DNA from: Tribonema minus
Lineage: Eukaryota > Sar > Xanthophyceae > Tribonematales > Tribonemataceae
Length of the DNA: 64,000 nt
Direction of reading: 5' to 3'
Assembly (NCBI GenBank): GCA_017506865.1
Contig: JAFCMP010000517.1
Location: forward strand, 186,001-250,000
Positions 21,801 through 32,120 of this stretch are shown here, piece after piece. Made by a program: the position numbers and the translations under genes. The number at the start of each line of letters is the position of its first letter. Position 1 is the first letter of the stretch. The notes under the pieces were generated by a model. The model did no database searches. It worked only from the letters and a program-made list of their open reading frames with translations, and was not told where the DNA came from.

Positions 21801-24800
21801 CCGGAATCACGTACCCTTGCTTGCTCCAAGAGTCTACACCTTGCAGCAGTGGTAAGGACACAGCCATGCTTGAACGCCAGTTGCACATGCCCCAAAAGCT
21901 GCTAGGCGCGCTGCCGCGACCGACATCCCAAAGTCAAAAACGCTCAGTCCTCACCACAAATTACCATTGCCTCAGCTCGCCTCCTGCAATCACCATCGCC
22001 ACAATCATCATCGCTCAGCTCGCATCCAGAGCCATCAGTGCTCGGCTCTCATTGGCAAAAGTCAGCGCTCAGCTTTCACTTCAAGGCCCTCGCTTGCCCC
22101 CCCCGCCTACACCAAGCTTCAGTCACGGCCGTGCGTGTATGCCATCTGCGCATGCACGAATGTTGGCAGCCGTGTCGCCTCGCAGCTGAGGGTCAGGGTT
22201 AGGGTCAGGGTCAGGGTTAGTGTGAGGGTTAGGGTTAGGGTTAGGCGGAGGAAGGCGCCCCACGCCATGCCACGGCTGCGCAGGGCGCTCCTGCTTGCGT
22301 TGCCGCAGCCCTTCACGTCTCGCTTACGCTGCATGCAAAACCGTAATGACAGCTTCTCATGAGCGCAGTGCCACTGCTGCTCCGTCTCGTGGCAACCACG
22401 TGCTTAGGGTTTAGGTTAGGGTTAGGGTTGCCATGGCGCTCAAAAGGGCGGCGGCGGCGGCACCCTCTGCGATCGCTCCGATGCAGCGCAACACTCACAG
22501 CACTGTCACGACGCTAAGGTTAGGGTCAAGCTCATGCCATTGTTCACCACATCAGTCATGTTCACCTCGCACGCAGATGGCATCATTGCACGTGCGCGCA
22601 CTCGTCTGAACCCCCCTCCTGTACCAGATGATTGTGACAGAAGCAGGCACCGGTCCATATTCCAACAGCGCACACCGCTGCGCTGGTGCTGCTGGTGGTG
22701 GCGCCGCGTGCCGCGCTGCTGCTGCGCAAGACATATATATATATATACGCTGATGCTTCGGAAGTACATAGGTATACCTATATACCCCCCTTGCACGGAC
22801 TCGCGCGTGCGCTCGCAGGCCGCCGCGCTGGCGCAGCTGGTGGTGATGCCGTACGCGGCGCTGCTGCAGCGCGAGACGCGGCGCGCGCTGGGCGTGCGGC
22901 TGCGCGGCAACGTGGTCATCGTGGACGAGGCGCACAACATCGTCGAGGCCGTCAACGCCGTGCACAGCGCCGTTGTGCGCCTGCGCGAGCTGCGCCGCGC
23001 GCACTTCCAGCTGGCGCAGTACCTGGTGCGTAGCGTAGGATAACGCCGCTGTTTCTGCAATTCCCCTGTTTCTGTGGTTCAAGTACTTTTTTAGCAATAC
23101 ACATTTAAAGGTGTTTTTGCTCGAGGTGCAAAGAACCCTGTACTCCTTGTGTTCAATGTGCGGCTGCGCGGGCTGCGCCGCCCGCACAGCCAGCTGGCGT
23201 AGTACCTGGTGCGTATCTGGATGTATGCCCCTGTATCCGTATTGCAAGTACTGCTTGTGGTTATGTGTGGCTGCGCGAGCTGCGCCGCGTGCACAGCTAG
23301 CTGAGGCAGTACCTGGTGCGTACTAGTAGGTACATGCCTAACCTGAACAGCAGCTACCTCTGACCCCAACCCTACACGTGATTCTGTACTGCTTGTACTT
23401 GGAAGTGTTTCTCAATGAAGTACTTCTTGCCTGTACGTGCGGCTGCGCAAAGCAGTGGCACACACGCACAACAGGGGCTGTGATCAGTGCGTATTCAGGC
23501 ACCGTTGGTGGCGAGGGATTGCCTGTGATGAAGAATGAGTGTTTGAGCAAGAGTCTTAAAACATCTGCAAGGCAAATGTCGTTTCACATTGGCCCTAACC
23601 CTAGTATTAGGCGAAAGGAAGTCAGCACGACTGACCCAGACCTCACAGGCAACGATTTGCACAGGGGAGAGCGGTTTTTGCCTGCATGCAGTCATGGCTT
23701 GCGGTCTTGAGCTTTCTCTCTCAGAGTCGGCTAGCTTCGGCGTCTGGGGACAACACGTACAATGCCAGAGTACGTATAGATCACAATGGTGTGACTGCGC
23801 AATAAGCATATGGAGGCTGCGTGCACCGTCGCTGCGCCAATCTTGCATCTGGCATACCACCAACCCACGTCAGCTACGCCCCATTTGTACCCCTACCTGC
23901 AACCCACATGCCCCGCAACCCCAACCCACATGCCCCCCAACCCCTAATTGCACCCCCGCTCTAACCCCCCCTTCCCCCCTGACGCCTGCGGGGCTGAACG
24001 TCTGTCCCCCCTCGCCCCCTGCCCCCACGCCTCAGGCGCGCTACGCTGCGCGGCTCAAGGGCAAGAACGTCTTCTACGTCAACACCATCTTACGCATGCT
24101 GCAGAGCCTTATCCGCTTCCTGGAGAAGGGGGCAACACAGGACCCCCCCAGTGTACCCCCCCAGGAAGGCACCCCCGGCAAGGGGGGGAGCAAGGGGGGA
24201 CCCTCACCATCTGCCAAAAGGGGGGGGGGGCGGCGGCGGCGGGGGAGGCGGCGAGCGCTGCTGCCGCTGCTGCGCAGGTGCTGCGCATCAACGACTTTGC
24301 CTTCCGCGCCGGCATCGACAACGTCAACCTCTTCAAGGTGGAGCGCTACATGCGGCGCAGCGGCATCTGCAGAAAGATCATGGGATTCCTTGACCTGACG
24401 CAGACCGCGGCGGCTGCGGCGGCGGCGGCGGCGGCGGGGAATGGCGCCGGAACCGCGGACCGTTACGCGGAGGGCGCCGCGGGCGGCGCCGCGGAGAGTT
24501 CTGCGCAGGCGGACGCGGTGCCCGCGCAGGTGCGTCATTGTCGCAGCAGTGCTCACGCAGGGGAGGATGTTGAAGTTGTGTGCGCGCGAAGTCGCGCAGG
24601 CGTTTGGTGGTGAGGGCTGCGCTTGGCTGTTAGGGAATTACCACAGCACGCTACGCTTCCCTTCCCAGCGCTGTCGGCGGCAGCGGATTTACAGCCTGTT
24701 GGTGATGGCCGCCTCTGGTGAGCGCGCTCCCGGCGCAAGCTTTGCGTTGCCGCAGAGCGCTCGCGGTGGCAGCCCGTGTGTCGCGGGCCGATGCTCAGTT

Positions 24801-27800
24801 GAAGTTGCTGTCTGGGACTTGAGTGCAACAGCAGCCCTCTGCACAAGCGTCTCAATTGAGTGAGCTCTCTGTGCTGCTGTTGCGATGCACACAAGCCTCA
24901 CTTTGGCCCCAGTTGTCCCCCGTTACAGGTATCGTCCATTCTCAAACAGCTCCCCAGAGTGCTGCTGCCGCCGCAGGCTGCACCGCTGACTTCTGCAACT
25001 GCGCTGCGGTGTTGCTAGCAGTCCATTTGCTGCGGACGCACGCAGTTTGCACACCACGAAGTATCCACTTAGTAGTGTTCAGGTTAGACTTGGGCTTATG
25101 CGCAGTGCACTGGCACTGCATCCACTGCTCAGAATGTAAACGCGCATCCTCGTCCTACACGCGCTCGCGCCCCTGCGTCGTCTGCAGAGCGCTGCCGTGG
25201 CGTACGTGAGCCGCCACGTGTCGTCGCTGCAGACGGCGCACCAATTCCTCATGGCGCTCACTAACGCCGACAAGGACGGGCGCGTCATCGTGCGCAGGCC
25301 TGCGCCGCCGCCGCTGTCCAGAGACCGGAGGTATGTAGGTATTGCTTCTGCGCTGGAAGAGGTAGGCTTTGCTTCAAGTGACGATGCTCTCACCAATGCC
25401 GACAAGGACGGCCGCGTCATCGTGCGTAGGCCCGCGCTGCCGCTGCCGCCGCCGTCAAAGACCGCAGGTACGTACTGTAGGTATGCTCATGTGTTGGGGT
25501 CGCTAGGCTGCAGCTTCGGCACTGCGGATCAGTTTTGACAAGGATGGGCACATCATCATGCGCAGGCAGGCGCCGCCGCCGTGCTGCAAGACTCAGGTAT
25601 GTAGGTACCGCTTCTGCACGTGGGGTACGAAGGTAGGTTTTGCCCCAAGTAGCACTGCTGAGCGATGCTGACAGGATGAGCGCGTCATCATTGGCAGAGC
25701 AAGTGTCACTGGGGGTCGCAACAGCACGATGCTGCCCACAGCTTGTGCGTTCGTGAACGCGCCGGTGTCAACGGGCGGTGAAGATTGACGTGACCTGGAC
25801 AACACAACAATTACACCCATGAACTGCATACCTGAAGCAGTAGTAAGAGCTGTGTAGGAGAAAAAAACTTTGCCGTGCGAATGAACTTTGACAAAACAGA
25901 GAAATGAGTGTGTGGATTACGAAGGGACTTTGCACGGCCAATCGTGATGCCCCCCTCCCCTCCCCATCGCGTCTAAAGAAAAATGGCAACTGCTGACCTT
26001 CGCAAACACGTTGTACCTACAACGCCATGACACACATACTGCACGCCAGGCATCACAGCAGCTGTGCTACCTACCAGTCATGACCCCCCCCCTCCCTCCC
26101 CCTCCCGCCCCCCCCCCCCCCCCCCCCTGTTCGTCCCCGTTCAGCGCTGGGCCGCCCGCACCCCCAACCGCCGCGGACGCGGACAACGACGGCCCCTCCC
26201 TCAAGTTCATCATGCTCAACCCCGCGGTCCACTTTGCGGAGATCGCACGCGAGGCGCGCGCCGTCGTCCTCATCGGCGGCACCATGCAGCCCGCAGGCGC
26301 CATCGCTCAGCAGCTGTTCCCCGGCATCGCGCCGCGCCGCGCCGCCGCCGCCGCTATTTCAACAGTCGCCGCCGCTACTTCAACGGGGACGCTCCAGCAG
26401 GCGTCTTCTGAAAGTGAGGGGGCGGCGGCGGGGGGGCTGGAGGTGTTCTCGTGCGGCCATGTGATCCCGCCGGAGAACATTCTGCCGCTGTGCGTGTCGC
26501 GCGGCCCCAGCGGCGGCGTCTTCAACTTCACCTTTGCGAAGCGCGGCAGTCCGGAGCAGGTGCGTTCGGCGGCGCGGCGGTTTCATCTTCCTGCGGCACG
26601 ACCGCATGTCATTGCGCTGTTGCTTGCTTGCCTCGCGTCGCCAACTGCAAGTTTGCCCTGATGCCAAGCTACATTGGGTCAATGAATGCTTTTCCCGCAC
26701 ACGAGTACAGGTCTAGAGGGGATGTCTGTGCCATGGTGCGATGAAGCTTCTAGATCATTCAAAAGTACGCATTCGCCATTGCTCATGCCACGATTCACGC
26801 TGCATATACGTATGGTTGTGCTCGCCATACTTCTGCAGTACTGCGCACACATGCCCTTGTTTTCACACATAGGTGGCCTGAGCCGCTTGCACAGTCATGC
26901 CTGCATCATGATGCAGACACCGTCCGTGCGTAAGTAACGGTGAATGCTGAAGTTGCACTCCCCGCTTCCCGTGCGCATGCAGATGAAGGACCTGTGCTGA
27001 CTACCGAGCGACACCTAATGGCCGTTTCCCAACATTGAAGTGACAGTGCATATTGTCATGCGCATGCAGATCGACGAGCTGTGCAGACTGCTAAGCAAGC
27101 TCTGCCCAATGGCCATCTGCCGTTATTGAAGTGACGCATCCGCTTCTCGTGCTTCTCATGCGCAGTCAGGTGGACGAGCTGTGTCGCCTGCTAAGCAAGC
27201 GCTCACTGGCTATTTGCCAATATTGAAGTGGCGCTCCCCGCTTCTCATGCGCATGCAGATGGACGAGCTGTGCCGACTGCTAAGCGAGCAACACCAAGGG
27301 ACAATTTGCTGGTGTTGACGTGATGCTCCCCGCTTGTCATGCGCACACACATGGACAAGCTGAGTTGCCTGCTAAGCAAGCAGTGCCAATGGTCATTTGC
27401 GAGTACATATTGAAGTGACGCACCCCACTTTCTCATGCCCTCGCAGATGGATGAGCTGTGTCGCCTACTGAGCAACGTCTGCGCTCTGGTGCCCGGTGGC
27501 GTTGTATGCTTCCTGCCGAGCTTTGGCTACATGGAACAGGTGGGCCGCACGCAATACTAGGGCTAGGGTTAGGATCAGGGCTAGGGTTAGGGCTGGGCTT
27601 AGGGCAAGGTAAGGGCTAGGGTTAGGACCAGGATGGGGTTCAGGCATACTTGCATAGGTGTACAGTAGGGCGAGGATGGAGGCTAGGGTGAGTGAAAGCT
27701 TCGGCACGCTTTGCATAGGATCAGAGATAGGTCAGCATCAGGGCTAGGGTCAGGGCTGAAGCGAGCATCAGCTTTAGGTCGACAGTAGGCTCACTCACAT

Positions 27801-30381
27801 CACTGCGTACGCACGTACGCATGCAGCAGTACGGCGTGTCAGGAGCCTAGGGTTAGAATTTAGGTTTAAGGTTGGGTTGGTTAAGGGTTAGGCGAGGACA
27901 GCGCGCAATGTGCAGTTGTGGCGGCGGCATATTGGTGCACGTACGTTTGTGAACATAACTACTCTAAATTAGTTCGTGCACTTACTTAGTAGAGTAAGAG
28001 GATTAGGGTCAGGATTACATATTGCAAACGTACTATCACAGCCCGCTGGGCCCCTGTAAATGCGGCAGTTGCTCAGCATGCCGTTGCACAAAACACCCAG
28101 CATCGTCTTGCAACAGGGCTGCCATAAGAACGGACCGTCCCATGTACACCCATGCAGTGTCACTGTAATTTCGCTTCAAGTACCGCCAAATACGGTGGCT
28201 CACGTACATGAAGCTCAACGACCGTCGTCATGGCCTTTTCTGCGTCTTAGTGCAGAGCGCTAGCGCCGCCAGTGCACTGCTCCTACCAGTGCCGACGTCC
28301 CCCGCGCCGTTTTGCCCGCGCCGCAGGTGCTGCAGTGCTGGAAGGCCTCCGGCGCGCTGCACCAGCTCTCCAAGCGCAAGGCCATCTTCTCAGAGCCGCG
28401 CGCCGCCACGGAAGTCGAGAGCATCCTCGCCGCCTACTCCGCCGCCATCCACCGCAGCAGCGGCAGCGGCGGCGGCGGCGGCGGCGGCGCGCTGCTGCTG
28501 TCCGTCGTGGGCGCGAAGATGAGCGAGGGCATCAACTTCAGCGACGACCTCGCGCGCTGCGTGGTGATGGTGGGCATGCCGTTCCCGGACGCGCGCGACC
28601 CTGAGCTACGCCAGAAGGTAATTCAAATTAGGTGATGGTCGTCAAAGCTTTTTCGTTCTTGTTCATAGTCATCCGTTTTCTGTGGGTTTTCGTGTGTATA
28701 CACGTTTGATGGTTTTGCTTTTGAGACGCTCGGCGCTGCGCCGCGCCGCGCCGCGCGGGCGTGCGCGCTGCTGCCTCGGTGTGCGTACATGCGAGGATGC
28801 GCTCCCAAGGGGCGGTGTCCTTGCGACCATGGAGGGCCTTTATCACACTGCGGAACTCACGCATGCCGATGCGCGGCGCGCAGATCAAAGCGAGCGCAAG
28901 GGGCTCCCACACATCCCCTCTCACTACATATGTTAGGGGGGGGTTGAGAGGGGGGTGTCCCGTGCCGCAAAACGCTGCGAAGCGCAGAGCAGGATCATCG
29001 GGGCCAGGATGAAGACGCACAGCGCGCGTGATGCGGAGCGTCACGAGGGGAAGATGACAAATGCGCGCGCGCCTTTCTCAATGCCTCACAGTCATGTGTT
29101 TGGCATGATGGAGACACTGAATCGTACAGGCTGGGCTCAATGCTGGTGGTACGGGGCACAGTGCGCATGCGCTGAGCGGTGCTGACAGCGACCCCCCTAA
29201 GCGACGCCGGTGTGAACGATGACGCCTCCTCATATGTTGTTTCAAACCGCAGGCATAGCGTGTGTGTGCACTGGCCTGCCCCCCCCCCCCCCCCCCTCCC
29301 CCGCGTCACTTGGAGTCGCAAATGTGCACTCCGAATGCAGCAGATCCTGCACTGGAAGGCCTACTGAAACGAGCGCGCACAACACGGCCATTATTCTCTT
29401 ACGGCTTGCTAACCCTGACCCTAAGCTGACTCGCGCGTGGGCGCGAACGTGTCCTGGCCCATGTCAACCTTGGTGACGCCTTCGTTATATCGCACCTGAG
29501 CGCTGCCATGCGTCAATACCCACCTTCCCCTCTTCTTGCGTCAGCGCTCATTGCGCCCCTGCCCATGTGCCCAGTTGCGTTTAGGCAGCGCTCTGATACC
29601 CCCCTTGCACGCTTCATCCCGTTACTGTCGCCGCACCTACCAACGCGAACGCACTGTAATGCTGCAGCGTCTGCACCACAGCCCGGTAGCCGTGGCCTCT
29701 GTCTTAACCCCCCCCAATGATCCCTGCGCTGACGACCCCCCCCCCCTTCATCCACAGCCCCACGTGCTCCCTGCAGATCAACCATGCGGACCCTCCTGCG
29801 CTGGCCAATCGCAGCTCTCTGACCACCAAAGCTTTCTCCGCTCGTGCGCCTCGGTGTCTAGAACGATCATCATGCAGCATGTGCTGTAGCAGAATATGGC
29901 ACAAAGCCAGTGTGGCAGTATACGGCCAAGCAGCCCCCCCCACTAACCTTCAAACCGCCGAACAACACAGTGAACCGCCATTGCCCCTCCCCCCCCCCCC
30001 GTGAATCGCCTCACAACACAGTCAAGCGCCCCCCCCCCCCTTCCGCCCCCCCCCCAACACCCCCCCGCGCAGATCGAATACGCGGACGCGGCGGACCCCG
30101 CGGGCGGCGGCCGCGCGGGGCGCGCGCTCTACCAGGCCATGTGCATGCGCGCCGTGAACCAGTCCATCGGGCGCTGCATCCGCCACGCGCGCGACTACGG
30201 CGCGGTGCTGCTCGTGGACGAGCGCTACGCGCGCGCCGCGACGGTGGCGCAGCTGCCGAGCTGGATCGCGGCGCGCGCGGCGGCGGCGCCGGCGTTCGGC
30301 GACGCGGCGCGCGCGCTCGGCGCCTTCTTCCGCGCGCGGCGCGCCGCCGCTGCCGCTGCCGCTGCCGCTGCAGAGGCGTAG
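18858..30381 (+). CDS. DDX11: DDX11/CHL1-type Fe-S DNA helicase, complete, eleven exons, 983 aa
   Basis: This XPD-family 5'-3' DNA helicase supports sister-chromatid cohesion and fork repair. Exons: 18858-19573, 20701-20832, 21214-21490, 22819-23025, 24036-24152, 24278-24529, 25188-25330, 26145-26559, 27447-27539, 28327-28617 and 30073-30381, totalling 984 codons with stop. Seen in order: FPFPPYEVQ and Walker A SPTGTGKS (about residues 50-57), YCSRTHSQ (motif Ia), a cysteine-bearing Fe-S region ([21 protein letters not shown]), DEAH box VDEAHN (about 411-416), [76 protein letters not shown] and [19 protein letters not shown]. It matches CHL1 over its whole length. The weakest junction is intron 5 (24153-24277): a poly-G run there means a frameshift error is the alternative. 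Several introns carry exon echoes and telomere-like repeats. Confidence 0.94.
19694..19758. repeat. Perfect 24-bp inverted repeat in DDX11 intron 1
   Basis: The left arm 19694-19717 (begins ATGCCATTTGAGATC) is exactly complementary to the right arm 19735-19758 (begins TTGCATGTAGATCTC), with a 17-base loop. Such a long perfect hairpin in intronic DNA suggests a small mobile element (MITE-like), a hairpin RNA precursor, or a recent fold-back mutation. No flanking target duplication is obvious to me. Confidence 0.9.
22186..22432 (+). repeat. Interstitial telomere-like repeats (TTAGGG variants), DDX11 intron 3
   Basis: Two clusters, about 22190-22245 and 22403-22432, consist of GGTTAGGGT and GGGTCA variants on the plus strand. 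They lie within an intron and cannot be a chromosome end, since genes continue on both sides. Confidence 0.85.
23155..23460 (+). repeat. Exon-echo array of the DDX11 DEAH exon end
   Basis: The end of exon 22819-23025 (CTGCGCGAGCTGCGCCGCGC, then CAGCTGGCGCAGTACCTG|GTGCGTA) recurs at about 23160-23222 and 23271-23322. A fragment (GTGCGGCTGCGCAAAGCAG) lies near 23437. The two fuller copies keep CAGTACCTGGTGCGTA or a near match, including the donor, but each has acquired an in-frame stop (GGCGTAGTACCTG, CAGCTAGCTGAGGCAG). Confidence 0.88.
25384..25725 (+). repeat. Exon-echo array of the DDX11 exon 25188-25330 end
   Basis: The exon end (GCCGACAAGGACGGGCGCGT, CATCGTGCGCAGGCC, then donor AGGTATGTAGGT) recurs at about 25396-25480, 25534-25605 and, badly decayed, 25665-25715, spaced about 132-137 bp. 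The second copy keeps GCCGACAAGGACGGCCGCGT and a GGTACGTA donor. The similarity runs on into the intron (TTCTGC, GGTAGG-TTTTGC), so the unit spans the splice site. Confidence 0.9.
26983..27446 (+). repeat. Exon-echo array of a DDX11 acceptor: five copies before exon 27447-27539
   Basis: Units of about 87-100 bp carry a CCCGCTTCTCATGCGCATGCAG-type intron tail followed by the exon head ATGGACGAGCTGTGCCGACT GCTAAGC. Copies start at 26983, 27070, 27170, 27259 and 27351; the true exon starts at 27447 (ATGGATGAGCTGTGTCGCCT). The first four keep a usable AG; in the fifth it has become CACAC. This is the clearest case of an exon edge tandemly repeated with its own splice site. Confidence 0.95.
27551..27900 (+). 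repeat. Interstitial telomere-like repeats, DDX11 intron 9
   Basis: Runs of GGGCTAGGGTTAGGA-type sequence occupy about 27558-27625, with further pieces near 27680, 27740 and 27846-27895. They are degenerate TTAGGG/CTAGGG units in the intron that follows the 27447-27539 exon. Confidence 0.8.
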
Positions 30382-32120
30382 ATGCGCGCAGCCTGACGGC
30401 GGCCGGAGCGGCGCGCCAGTGCGGGAGGTGCACAACGTGCAAGGATGGTGGCAGCACTGGCGGCTCGCACGTTGGCAGTGCAGCGCACGTGCACTCAGCG
30501 CCAGTGTTCGTACAACCGCTGCTGCCGCTGGCGCCGCCCTGCCGCCGCCGCCGCCGCCTCTGACGCCACTGGGGGGGGGGGGAGGACCCTCCTGACAGCC
30601 ATAGTGCCGGCTTTTGAGGTGGCAGAGCAGGGTTGTCTCATTGACACGCTTGGCAGGGGGACCCTCTGCATGTCGTGCGCACGGCGTCGAAGCAGCCACG
30701 CTCCCCGACGTGCGTCGTGTGCGACAGACACGCCAGCGGCGGCGATGCCGGGGGGGATACAACGGCGCCATGAATGCCCAGGCGCACAGGGGACCGCGGG
30801 GGGGGGGAGGCTGCGTGAGAGCTGCCATTGCGGCAGCGCTTCAGCGGAGCCGGCGCGTCAAAACTTGAAGATGTCTGCCGTCACAGAGGCGCGTGGCGAT
30901 GCGCTGTGCGCCAGCGGGCTGCACGCCGTGCGTCGCTCGTCGAGGCATGCTGCTCGTTCAGCCTGGACATGTGCGCTGTACGCAAACCCTTGGCGGCGGG
31001 CGACATCGCAGTAGACGACGTGATCGATGTCGGCGGCCGTGCTGGACTGGTCAGGCGGCCGCCGACGGCGCGTGCACTACGTGGACAAGTGGCGAGGGAC
31101 ACCGCAGCTGCGGCGTTTGCGCGCAGCAGAGCGGACACATTTGTTGAAGTTTATTGTCTGTACATGGTCATCTTTTTGCTAGGAAGCGGCCGCGGAGAAA
31201 CATGCAGCATTTGCAGTGCGCGACATATGGCGCCCCTGTTGTGGCATTGCCCCGCGCGCCTGTATCTGATGTGAGATGTCAGAGCAGGGTCGGGGGGGGG
31301 GGGGGGGGGCTGCTTCGCAATGCTCAGCGCTGCAGCTGCTGCGTAAGCTCACTGCGCAGCGCCAATTGCATTGGTGCCATGTGTGCACAAAGTACGATGC
31401 AGACAGCGCCGTGCAGCAATTTGTGCTTGCAAGAAGCAGCACAGCTTCACTGGAAATGCTGGCGCGCGCTGCAGAGTTTAGCATGCAAAACACACTCACA
31501 GACACTGTCTGCTCTGAGGTGGTGCCACAGCACTGCTTTCAAGTTTCCAACAGCACCTCTTTGACTTTTTTGTTGCATGCACCACACTACAGAGATGCCA
31601 GCACTGCTTTGACTCGTTGACAGCACTTGAGATGCCAGCATCACGCGTTGACTACGTAGAGCGGCTCTGAGAGCCTCGAGAGAAGGCATTGCATGCAACT
31701 CGGTAGTCTAGTCTAGACGCTTGAAGGAGTAAGCGCAGGCCTGGATTCGCCTCCGGAAAGCTTCTTTAGAAAGAGGTCATTGAAAAATAAGTTGCCTAAG
31801 CCGTCCGCCCTCCTAGCCAGTGGCAACTTCTGAAGAAAGACCGCAATGGCCGACAGCACGGTTGACATTGCGCTGTTGAGTCCGAGCGCAGCAGACATGC
31901 CTGAGTCAACAGATGACGGTGCAGGAGCGCCTTTCTACGAGGGGTCTTTGTAACTGTTTCGTCGTGAGTAACGGTTTTTTTATTTTTTCACCGTTTACTT
32001 ACTACAGATGTTTTTGTGTTCGTTTCAGCCAGGCGTACACTCGTGCGTGCTACGCCGTCGTCTTTGTGAGGAACATACAATCTAGTAGTTCATCATCATC
32101 ACAAACACTGCGAGACAGCC
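30382..32120. other. Intergenic between DDX11 and the acidic-protein gene
   Basis: No gene I can support. A 35-codon ATG frame at 31846-31953 (MADSTVDIALLSPSAADMPE) has coding-like composition and could be a leader exon or a small protein, but no partner is visible. Poly-G tracts occur at about 30571-30581 and 31292-31308. The right end is the 5' leader of the next gene. Confidence 0.4.

Noticed and set aside
22186..22250. A real telomere or chromosome end
   Set aside because: Gene structure of DDX11 continues on both sides and the units are degenerate.
26983..27446. Regularly spaced repeats as a CRISPR-like array
   Set aside because: The spacing is about 93 bp, spacers are related to each other, and the repeat equals the start of the next exon. 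This is a eukaryotic intron.
29339..29366. Another exon echo (CAGATCCTGCACTGGAAGGC resembling the start of DDX11 exon 28327)
   Set aside because: The match is short and it lies in the following rather than the preceding intron, unlike the consistent cases. I leave it as chance or a weak copy.
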